Shown one piece after another: positions 55,444 to 64,000 of a stretch of DNA of 64,000 bases (positions are counted from its first letter, which is position 1; every line of letters begins with the position of its first letter). A program made the translations under genes and the position numbers. The notes beneath the pieces were generated by a model. It made no database searches and was not told where the DNA came from. It saw nothing but the letters and a program-made list of their open reading frames with translations. The stretch is from Letharia columbiana (Eukaryota; Ascomycota; Lecanoromycetes; Lecanorales; Parmeliaceae), in the NCBI RefSeq assembly GCF_014066305.1, contig NW_023501077.1:1-64000 (forward strand), read 5' to 3'.

Positions 55444-55996
55444 CATCTGCAAATCTGAAAAGTTTCTTTTCGCACGATTTCCGCCGGGTCCGCACCATAA
55501 GCACGATTTAGCACGATTTAGCCTATTAAGCAGACTTTATCTATATTTAATCCTTTCCGCCAATTCTATCAATTTAGCAACTTTAAAAAATTTTTAGTAA
55601 CTTTAAAAATTTTACGTAATGCACTCTAATATACTCTAAGTACTATTCTATATATAATATTAATATATATTATTATTAATATACGCTATATTAGAGTATC
55701 ATCTACGCGATTAATTTTATTAAATTATCTAATTCCGTAGTCAAATTTAAGTTAACGTTAATACTCGTTATTGTAGAACCTTATTATCGTAACGTTAATT
55801 ATTAGAACTTTTCTTTTTTTATATGTATTACTGCTAAACTAATAGAACTGATAAAAAAGATTAAGATAGTTATTAAACCGACGGAATTTTAGCTGATTTT
55901 TAAGATAGTTGCTGAATCGGCGGAATTCTTAATTTCAGCCTTATTCGCAAGATCAGCAATTTGAAATTTAGTAGGAACTTTTCAGATTTGCAGATG
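55444..55996 (+). mobile_element. TA-type MITE, complete copy 2
   Basis: 553 bp. Starts CATCTGCAAATCTGAAAAG after TA (55442-55443), ends CTTTTCAGATTTGCAGATG before TA (55997-55998). About 20-bp perfect terminal inverted repeats. Inverted relative to the 28851 copy. No coding capacity; needs a pogo/mariner-type transposase from elsewhere. Confidence 0.92.
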
Positions 55997-55998
55997 TA

Positions 55999-57870
55999 CG
56001 CTATACACACTATCTATAGATATATCGTCTTTCGTACTATCGACTCCTATAAGATAGTTTATATAGAGTTACTTATAGTGAACTAATATATAATAAGCCT
56101 CTAATATAAAATTGATATTATATTATTTCGTTATTAGTATACTATTAACTATCTATTAACTATCTATTAATACGCAAGTTTAAAAAAATAATAAGTTTTA
56201 TTAAATTTACTATCAGCGACAACGGTAGATATTTCGTATTAATACATTATGAAGAATATAAATTATTTAGAATTAGCCATTTTATCTAATTCGATATATA
56301 GTCTTTATTATATAGTTCACACCATTCGTCAAAATGGCTATTCTATATAAAGTTAATCTAAAATCCTCGTTACTACTAAGGCCCATAAGGTAATAAGTTT
56401 AAAGATTTCGATATATTTAATAATCTCTATCGATAGCTATTTAAATTAAATCTTAATTAATATAAAGATATATTAGATTTCGCGGCTCGCTTTAAAGATA
56501 TTTATATCGATATTATTAATATATCATCTAAATTAAAGATTAGAAATTAATTTTTTTATTTTCTACTTTTATATCGAGTTAAATAAGATCTATAATATCT
56601 ATTTTACTTATTATATTTAAAATTATAAATCGATAAATAAAGTAAATATAGAGTTTATCTTCTCGCTAAAATACGCTATTACTTAATTTATTTAAATAAT
56701 TATTAATTTATCTTTTAAGCGTATTAAATTTAGCTATATTTTTACTACTTAATATCTTCGCCATTTTATCTTAAATAATTTAAATCTTATTATTACTATC
56801 GAGCCGTAAAAGAGAATTATATTTAATCTCGATAATTATATAATTTAAAAGTATATTAAGTATTATATCTACTATAAGAAATATTATTATATTAAAACGA
56901 AGTATAATTAACTTAATAAAAAGAGTTAAAATAAAAATATTAGCGGCGATAATAATAGAGGTAATATTTAAGATAATAACTTTAAATTTAATAATAAAAA
57001 GAATAAAAATAGAGATTATAAGCTTAATAAAAAGCGTTATTATAATTCTATTAATATCGAAAGAGAAACCTATATCGTATATACCGCTAAATTCAATAGC
57101 TTTCTTATACGATAGACTCTAAATTATACCTACTTATAATACTTTACTCTTTATTAAAACGTTTTTATTAAATATTATTTTCTTAATTTCGCGATTAATA
57201 ATATTTATCTAATTAAGAATATTAAAGACTTTCTTATCTTTATTAATATTAATAAAATATATTTTAATATTATTATTAATAATAAGAAGAAGAAATTAAT
57301 TTTTATTAATATTCTTTATCTTTTTAAACTATCTCTAAATTTAATTTCTTAAAAATAATTAATACGCAATAATCTATTTATAAAATTCGTTTTAAATAAT
57401 ATTAAAATTAATTATCGTGGTATTATCGCTTAGCTATAAAAAAATAATCTATATATCTTTTATATATAAAAATTAAAATCTATATTAATATCGTTTAAAG
57501 TTAAATCGATATTTATATTAATATCTAAATAATATAATATAAAGTTCGCTATATTTTAGATTATTTCGAAATATAAGAAAAAAGCTAATTCGATAAATAA
57601 AGATATTTCTATCTTCGCTAAGTTTAATATCTCTAACTCTAATTTTAATTTCGACTTCGATAAGACGCCTTATAAAATTAACGAAGAAACTCTTAATCTT
57701 TAATATATTTATATAAATTATTTAGAATATTAAAATATTTAAAAGCTCGCTAAGTTATTTAGAGATATAAATTTTATTAAAAAGATTATAGAAATAAAGT
57801 CTTACGCTTTATATACTATTAAAAAAATAAAAAATACGTTATATAAATCTTATATTCACCTCGGGAAAAG
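55999..57870 (+). mobile_element. Copia-type relic: gag and protease region
   Basis: From about 56360 the plus strand follows the layout of a copia gag-protease polyprotein. A zinc knuckle at 56864-56905 keeps the CX2CX4HX4C spacing with every Cys and the His changed to Tyr (TGT/TGC to TAT/TAC-type and CAT to TAT). At 57308-57349 it reads NILYLFKLSLNLIS, the mutated form of the copia protease motif 'VLYVP-LxxNLIS'. Integrase and reverse transcriptase are absent: the relic is cut at 57870 by a second copia LTR. 55999-56350 shows nothing recognisable. Confidence 0.7.
56864..56905 (+). pseudogene. Mutated gag zinc knuckle
   Basis: Fourteen codons with Tyr at all four zinc-ligand positions (TAT at 56864, 56873, 56888 and 56903). 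The simplest history is three TGT-to-TAT and one CAT-to-TAT change, i.e. both strands mutated. Confidence 0.7.
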
Positions 57871-58055
57871 TGTTGGAATTCGGATTACGTGACTCTTGGC
57901 GTCTTGATAATTATGTGATATGATCACGTGATACGCCTTAGTGTGTCTATATCTAGTTACTCTTTTCTTTTATAGAACTTTCTAGTTAATACAACTAAGT
58001 ATTTTATCTTATATTTTAATAAATTATAAATTCGAGCTCTACTTAATAACTATTT
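57871..58055 (+). repeat. Copia-type LTR, well preserved
   Basis: Starts TGTTGGAATTCGGATTACG and includes gtgactcttggcgtcttgat and gttactcttttctttta. It is clearly less mutated at its left part than the related LTRs at 5693 and 5988. The right border is estimated from where similarity with 6170 and 58056 continues into internal sequence. Confidence 0.75.
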
Positions 58056-59062
58056 TAATTATTTTATAATTTATCTACTATTTATTATAGCTATAACTAC
58101 TTCTAGCGTATTTATTATATTAATATTTATTAAATAGTAGTAGTTATAATCGCGGAGAATCTCTTTTATTAACCTTCGTAATATAAGTATTTCTTATTTT
58201 AAAATAATTATTCTAATTAGATAATATACGTCGAATACGCTTTTAATTAAAAGAGTAGAGATAGCGAGTAAGAGAGGCTATATCGAAATTATTAATATAT
58301 TAATATATTATATTAATAATTTAGTATATAGACTCTCTTATTATCTCTTATATAAGATAATTTAAAGCGAGTTAAAGTATATCGTATTTAATCATATAAT
58401 ATTAAAGCTATTATACGCTATAATAGAATATTATATATTTATACTTTTTCGTTATATAGTCGCTATAATTATTAAAATATTATTAATTTTCTTATATTAA
58501 ATAGAATACGCTAAAAATAAAAGATAATATATTCTTATTCTTATATTTCGCTATATTAAAAGCTAATAATAAGCGATTAAACTCTAATATCTTATTATAT
58601 AATTTCTATAATAAAAGTTAAAATATAATTTAAGATAATAGCGTAACGCTAAAAGAGAAAATAATCTATATCTTATATATTTAATATATTAATATATAAA
58701 GAAGAATTATTTTCTACTATAGTAATCGAAGAGTAATTATCCTCTATATCTATATAAATAAAGCGATCTTATAAAGAAGCTTTAATTAATTTTAATAAGC
58801 GAGCGAAGCGAAATTACGAGTAATCTTATACTCGATTTTAATTAATTTCTTTAATAAAAGAGCTAATTAATAGAAGATATTATATTATAAATACGATAGA
58901 GAGTAATTAAGATAATCGCGATAATAATATAAAAGATAGAATTTAATTAAATTCCTCCTTAAGTATAAAGAGTGACGATTTTTTATAAAGATTTTATATA
59001 CTTATATTATATTTCCCCTTAATATCTATAAATTAAAGCCTATCTCTTTAAAATATTATTAA
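58056..59062 (+). mobile_element. Copia-type internal relic
   Basis: Follows the LTR at 57871 and aligns with 6171 onward, so the pair represents the 5' end of the same element type. Stops are dense. It is cut by satellite-carrying copy C. Confidence 0.55.
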
Positions 59063-59185
59063 TTACAAGTAAAGGCCCATGAATTAAATTCATAGAGTTG
59101 GATTTTTCTAAGTCAAATCGAATTTTAGCCCTAGCCCTAAGTCAAATCGAACTCTGATCGCTTGCTGTGCGTTTTTGACCTACAT

Positions 59186-60100
59186 TTTGATTGATTTGAT
59201 TGATTACATCATACTACCCTGAAGTCTTACCTTGATGGCCGACTATGCGAGACGCGTAACTAATCTATCTAACCGTTTTTGGACTAGCCGAAAGCTGAAA
59301 GGGGGTCCCCTACAAACGCAGAGCCCCTGACTCAAGTGCCGTATCCTTCTTTTTAACCCGTAACCCTCATGTGTGTGTGTGCTTGTAGACTGAATGAAGG
59401 ATTCCACTGAGCCCGGGAGTCCCGTAGAAAACAATATTCAAATCCCAACTCTTTTGTCAATCATTCTGCTCGGCGGGGTTACTCTCTGATGGTTACTGAA
59501 GGTTATTACTCCTCAGTAATCCATTGCTCGGTGGATAAGGCCGAGGTTTAAGATCCGGTATTATCACGTCGGATACGTTTCGATAGAGCGAGGTCGAACG
59601 ATTTGTGCTGTGTATCTTAAGGTACCTCCAGAAGGCATGAAGAAAGGTGGAGATTCTTTCGCGTTGTAGGCTGATTGCTAGTCGATGAAGGGAAAAGAGA
59701 TGTATCTCTTGGGGTAGATGTGGTGTAATGGTGTGGTTTGGATTGGCGAATTAGTGTAAAGTGAAATGTAGTTGTTGCAGTGTAAAGGCGTTGAAGCTGA
59801 AATGACTGAAATGATACGTGGCGTCTGGTGCCGATGTCGAAAGAGCAGAATTGGTATTGTTGTTGCTGATGATAATGATGATGATGTTGCTTTTAGGAGG
59901 GGAAGGTCGGTGTGTGACAGTGATAATTGACTATTAAATCCAGTGAGAGGAGGGAATGCTGCCTCTCGAAAGGACGCGTTGCTTTGCGGTCTTCAGGGGG
60001 TTATTTTGGTCCTGAGGCCTACAGTCGTGTGATCGCTTCATTATTGGTACGGGCCCTATACCAAATAATGAGCTGATCACCGTACTGAAGGCCTCAGGTC
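59186..60100 (-). mobile_element. Retroposon-like insertion inside copy C
   Basis: Absent from copies A and B. It is flanked by a 14-bp direct repeat TTTTTGACCTACAT (59172-59185 and 60101-60114). Read on the minus strand, the 3' end carries a simple tail of ATCA-type units (gtaatcaatcaaatcaatca) next to the duplication, as in LINE/SINE-type retroposons; the 5' end is the large palindrome at 60011-60098. No coding frame longer than about 60 codons. Ordinary base composition. About 30 bp found in copy A next to the insertion point are missing in C, so the insertion may have removed some target DNA. Confidence 0.6.
60011..60098. repeat. 88-bp imperfect palindrome
   Basis: Arms start CCTGAGGCCTaCAGT and end ACTGaAGGCCTCAGG, and meet around gtacGGGCCCtatac; about four fifths of the positions pair. 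It could form a long hairpin in DNA or RNA. Confidence 0.85.
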
Positions 60101-60150
60101 TTTTTGACCTACATACAGGCACATATGTGCGGAGAGAGGCGCGCTAAGGC

Positions 60151-60408
60151 CTAATTAGGAAGGTGTATTAAGTGTGAAGGATTGATCCGTAATAATTGCC
60201 CATAAAAAATAGAGAAAGGCCACGTCCTTATGGCAAGAAGTATCGAAATACCGGAAAGAAATGGAGACAACGTGCCAATTAGTGGTGTGAATCCCACAAT
60301 ATCTCCTGCCGCAGTAAAATCTTTCGAATAATGAAATAGCTGTAGACATCGGACGGTTTCAATTCGTCCAAATATGTATCGTCCGATGTTCCTCCTGTAG
60401 AGGCCCAA
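60151..60408 (-). pseudogene. Possible coding remnant in the right domain of copy C
   Basis: An 85-codon minus-strand frame contains a protein-like stretch with a hydrophobic segment (LIGTLSPFLSGISILLAI) and RIETVRCLQLF. The corresponding region of A and B is also conserved but is broken by transitions. The same 258 bp are open in two frames, so coding is uncertain. No family recognised. Confidence 0.25.
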
Positions 60409-60488
60409 TTGACTGTGATGTGAGTAGATCCTCCTCTTGTGACGTTATTGCAGTGATATACCATATTAATGCAGTGGGGATGACAGGC

Positions 60489-61790
60489 CAAGTTGTAGTG
60501 GTGTTCTCCGCTTGCTGAGTGATGATTTGATGTGGAACCGTGGAGAGCATATGACGTGGGAACTTGGAGAGCTGAGCCGTGTTCTTGACGATGGTGGCCT
60601 TGTTGCCGCTTGGTTTCTCCGCAGTGTTCTCCGCATCTGCCTGTTGTAGTTCCTCCTCTTGCTCCTCAATGTAGTGGGGATGACAGGCCAAGTTGCAGTG
60701 GTGTTCTCCGCTTGCTGAGTGATGATTTGATGTGGAACGGCCAAGTTGCAGTGGTGTTCTCCGCTTGCTGAGTGATGATTTGATGTGGAACGGCCAAGTT
60801 GCAGTGGTGTTCTCCGCTTGCTGAGTGATGATTTGATGTGGAACCGTGGAGAGCATATGACGTGGGAACTTGGAGAGCTGAGCCGTGTTCTTGACGATGG
60901 TGGCCTTGTTGCCGCTTGGTTTCTCCGCAGTGTTCTCCGCATTTGCCTGTTGTAGTTCCTCCTCTTACTCCTCAATATAGTGGGGATGACAGGCCAAGTT
61001 GCAGTGGTATTCTCCGCTTGCTGAGTGATGATTTGATGTGGAACGGCTAAGTTGCAGTGGTGTTCTCCGCTTGCTGAGTGATGATTTGATGTGGAACCGT
61101 AGAGAGTATATGACGTGAGATCTTGGAGAGCTGAGCCGTGTTCTTGACGATGGTGGCCTTATTACCGCTTGGTTTCTCCGCAGTATTCTCCGCATTTGCC
61201 TGTTATAGTTCCTCCTCTTGCGATGTTATCAATGCAGTGGGGATGACAGGTCAAGTTGTAGTGGTGTTCTCCGCTTGCTGAGTGATGATTTGATGTGGAA
61301 TCGTGGAGAGTATATGACGTGGGATCTTGGAGAGCTGAGCCGTGTTCTTGACGATGGTGGCCTTATTGCCGCTTGGTTTCTCCGCAGTGTTCTCCGTAGT
61401 GTTCTCCGCAGTGTTCTCCGCATTTGCCTGTTATAGTTCCTCCTCTTGCTGTTATCAATGCAGTGGGGATGACAGGTCAAGTTGTGGTGGTGTTCTCCGC
61501 TTGCTGAGTGATGATTTGATGTGGAATCGTGGAGAGCATATAACGTGGGATCTTGGAGAGCTGAGCCGTGTTCTTCACGATGGTGGCCTTGTTGCCGCTT
61601 GGTTTCTCCGCAGTATTCTCCGTAGTGTTCTCCGCATTTGCCTGCTGTAGTGACTTCTCTTGCACTGGCTGAGTGGATTGGTGTGAGACCGTGGAGAGTA
61701 GGCCTGTTGTGTCACTGCTGCTGATGACTGTCTCCGCAATGTTCTCCGTAGTGTTCTCCGCATTCGCCTGTTGTAGATCCTCCTCTTGTT
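60489..61790 (-). repeat. Satellite array: ~200-bp units with nested 53-bp and 12-bp repeats
   Basis: Unit starts (caagttg...) lie at 60489, 60689, then 53-bp sub-repeats at 60742 and 60795, then 60995, 61048, 61252 and 61478. Basic period is 200-204 bp; one unit is 226 bp because the 12-bp motif CAGTGTTCTCCG is amplified (61388-61420). Each unit contains gagctgagccgtgttcttga and cttggtttctccgcagtgtt. The same array, more mutated, makes up 7980-9190, 40610-41640 and 43390-44260. Confidence 0.88.
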
Positions 61791-61821
61791 TAACTGAGTG
61801 CGAGGATACCGAGGGTAAATG

Positions 61822-62450
61822 TGTTCATATTGGTGGAATTGGTAGAATTGGTAGAATTGATAGAATGGTGGAAGAAGAATGGTTACACAAATAGGTGGAA
61901 GGATTATTATCCGATCCCGGACGCGTTTGATATAACTACAATATTTAAATGTTAGTTTAACCTATCTACCGCTGGCTTGAGAGGAGTATGTAGGGGAGGA
62001 TGTATCCGTTTGGGCTCTTTTTAAGGGCCTTCCAACGCGTTTATGAGCAGTAGTAGGTAGCTGTTAGGCTCGCTTGCGGCCTCGATTGCCAGTAGTAGCG
62101 GATTCGCCGAGGGGTGGCCTGGGGGCGTCAGTAGGGCCTCTAAGAGGCGGGTAAAAGGGGTGTACGTGCCTGAACCGGACTCTTTTTGAGGGCCTTTCAA
62201 CGCGTTTATGAGCAGTAGTAGGTAGCTGTTGGGCTCGCTTGCGGCCTCGATTGCCAGCAGTAGCGGATTCGCCGAGGGGTGGCCTGGGGGCGTCAGTAAG
62301 GGGCTCTAATTGGGCGAGGGGTACCGAAGACGATTGTGTTCATATTGGTGGAATTGGTAGAATTGGTAGAATTGGTAGAATTGGTAGAATGGTGGAAGAA
62401 TAACAAATAGGTGGAAGGATTATTATCCGATCCCGGACGCGTCTGGTGTG
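61822..62450 (-). repeat. Direct duplication with GGTAGAATT minisatellite
   Basis: Two copies of a segment: gtgttcatattggtggaatt ... aaataggtggaaggattatt ... cgatcccggacgcgt at 61822-61924 and 62336-62441. Two copies of the GC-rich block gcgtttatgagcagtagtag ... ggatt cgccgaggggtggcctgg lie at 62034-62130 and 62202-62298. A 9-bp repeat ATTGGTAGA opens each first segment. Copies A and D retain only one version. Confidence 0.8.
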
Positions 62451-62770
62451 ACTACCATAACTACAATATTTGAATGTCCATTTAATCCACCAATAGTAGG
62501 CCAAACTTCATAATTTTTACAGCGTTAGAAAGCGTAAAGCGAGCTCTACAATTTGAGGAATTATGAAGTAACTATATATATCGCAAGCTGAGTACTTCAA
62601 AGTGTAAAACTTCTACATACAAATTTTTGATGAGGGAGGCGCGGGAGGGCTACCGGGCTGACTCAGCCGGTCTAACCAAAGAGCGTAGCGAACCCGAATT
62701 AATGATTGGCTGCACATACAAATTCAAGGTTTTCAAGCTCAGCCCTATCTTATTCTTTTATATATACTGA

Positions 62771-64000
62771 TATTATAAATTGTAATATAAAATCCCTTTT
62801 TAAATAACGCTTTAAATTTTATTGAATTAATTTTAAAGCTTAATAAAACTTTCTCTATATACTTTAAATAATTATAAATATTCTAAATACGAATAATATC
62901 GATAGCGAGTATACTTTAATTTCTTATATTAATTCTATTATTATATTAAGTTAATTTATCTTTAAATTATTATTAAAATTAATTTTATATAAAAAGCTTT
63001 TTAAGTTTAGAATAAAGCTAGTTTTATTAGCGCTATCTATTCTATTTATTTTATTAAACTCTACTATATCGTAAATCTTATTTTTAAATTTAAGCTTTTA
63101 TTAAAGCTTTCTTCTATTAAATTCTAAAAATTAGATTAATTCTTTATAAATAGTATTATATCTAAATATATTAATATTAAGCTTTTAATTAATTTAAATT
63201 AACTTTATTAAATTTCTATATTTAAAAATATTTTTAATTATTATAAATAAAAGTAAAATATATAAGATTTCTTTATATTGCTAAATCTCTAATATTATAT
63301 TAAAATTAATACTATTTAATTAATCTCTTATTTAGCGATTATCGTATAAAATTATAACTAAATAATAATCTATAAGAGATACTCTTAAAACTATTATTAA
63401 TATAAATATCGTAATATAGATTAGAGCGTATTATAAACTCTATATTATAATAAAGACTTATTATAAGAATAATTTACGCGATCTTATTAAAAGCTATATT
63501 AACGCTATAATTATCTAAAAGAATTTAAAAGAATATAAGTCTCGTAAATTAGATATTCTTAATTCTATTATTTAGAGACTAAAGTCTCTTATTTTTATCG
63601 CTTATAAAAATAAGCTATAAGCCTATATTAACTAATTTATAAATCTATTATAAGAGATTAATAGTTTATCTAAGAAATTTCCCTTTATTATTAATAAGAA
63701 TTAAAAGATTTATTACTTTTATAAGAGTTTAGATAATTAATATACTTAGTATTATAAGATTTATAATTAAAATCACGATCTTTATAATAAAAATAAATCT
63801 TTTAAATTTACGCTAGTTTACGCTAGAATATAATAACTTAATATTATCTCTAATTCTATTATCTTCGCTAAGTTCTTTAATACTTATACGATAACTATCT
63901 ATATCGAAATAGATATTTATATCTTTATTTCTATAACGCCTATATTAATTAAATATTATATTTAAAATAATATTAATTCTAATAATTCTTATATCTAGAT
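62771..64000 (+). mobile_element. Copia-type relic: gag region, runs off the window
   Basis: AT-rich DNA in which the plus strand resembles the gag region at 56360. A degenerate zinc knuckle lies at 63711-63752 with CX2CX4HX4C spacing: TAT at the three Cys positions and AAT at the His position. Frames are broken by stops. It continues beyond the right edge. Confidence 0.6.

Larger units (their letters stand above)
59063..62770 (-). repeat. Satellite-carrying repeat, copy C (least mutated)
   Basis: Read on the minus strand it has the same order as A and B: left domain (62450-62770), GC-rich domain with a direct duplication (61820-62450), array of ~200-bp units (60489-61790), right domain (60115-60400) and terminal segment (59063-59185). 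Composition is near normal, with few transitions, so it is the best reference for the family. Minus-strand frames cover the array (for example 60359-60856 and 60466-60975), but the 200-bp period is not a multiple of three and frames shift between units, so they are probably not genes. A 915-bp insertion occupies 59186-60100. Confidence 0.85.

Noticed and set aside
59186..60100. tRNA- or 5S-derived SINE head in the insertion
   Set aside because: No convincing A-box/B-box pair at the right spacing could be seen by eye.
59243..60122. Small minus-strand frames in the 915-bp insertion
   Set aside because: 62-63 codons, no start context or similarity; expected by chance in DNA of normal composition.
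60359..61763. Long minus-strand frames across the satellite array as a repetitive protein gene
   Set aside because: The ~200-bp period is not a multiple of three, several frames are open at once, and the apparent peptide repeats jump between frames at unit borders.
60489..61790. CRISPR array
   Set aside because: Repeats are contiguous, 200/53/12 bp long, without unique spacers or cas genes, in a eukaryotic genome.

Overview
The window looks like nuclear DNA of a filamentous ascomycete (Pezizomycotina). It has a small island of ordinary genes with short fungal introns (56-66 bp, GT...AG, CTGAC-type branch points). This abuts about 58 kb of extremely A+T-rich, almost ORF-free sequence made of decayed transposable elements. 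The decay has the signature of repeat-induced point mutation (RIP): C-to-T and G-to-A changes on both strands, Trp codons turned into TAA/TAG, and zinc-knuckle Cys/His turned into Tyr. No base-count index was computed; this is from reading the sequence.

Layout. 1-505: AT-rich DNA and half of a TA-flanked MITE. 920-2570 (-): a two-exon coiled-coil protein. 2801-3971 (+): a four-exon gene for the Ost3/Ost6 (gamma) subunit of the ER oligosaccharyltransferase. The two genes are divergent and share about 230 bp of promoter. 4108-4392: an uncertain membrane-protein-like fragment. 4493-5372: a non-autonomous element with long inverted repeats that marks the edge of the gene island.

From 5.4 to 64 kb the following can be resolved: (i) copia-type LTRs and gag/protease relics (5.7-7.3, 56-59 and 62.8-64 kb); (ii) Ty3/gypsy relics, namely a gag-protease fragment (9.6-13.1 kb, +) and two near full-length chromodomain elements facing opposite ways (13.1-20.2 kb, -; 32.3-40 kb, +); (iii) two colinear copies of a large element I could not classify (about 23-32 and 45.4-54 kb, both +); (iv) four copies of a satellite-carrying repeat (A 7.36-9.59 +, D 40.61-42.43 -, B 42.81-44.79 +, C 59.06-62.77 -), built from ~200-bp units with nested 53-bp and 12-bp repeats; C is much the least mutated and carries a 915-bp retroposon-like insertion; (v) two complete ~552-bp MITEs with TA duplications; (vi) A/T homopolymer blocks next to the chromodomain elements, including about 600 bp of nearly pure A that may be an assembly artefact.

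Only the two genes near the left end look functional. The rest reads as a RIP-silenced, nested transposon block. The most unusual parts are the satellite-carrying family (iv), the insertion and large palindrome inside its copy C, and the unclassified pair (iii). No rRNA, tRNA, CRISPR or recognisable biosynthetic cluster was found.
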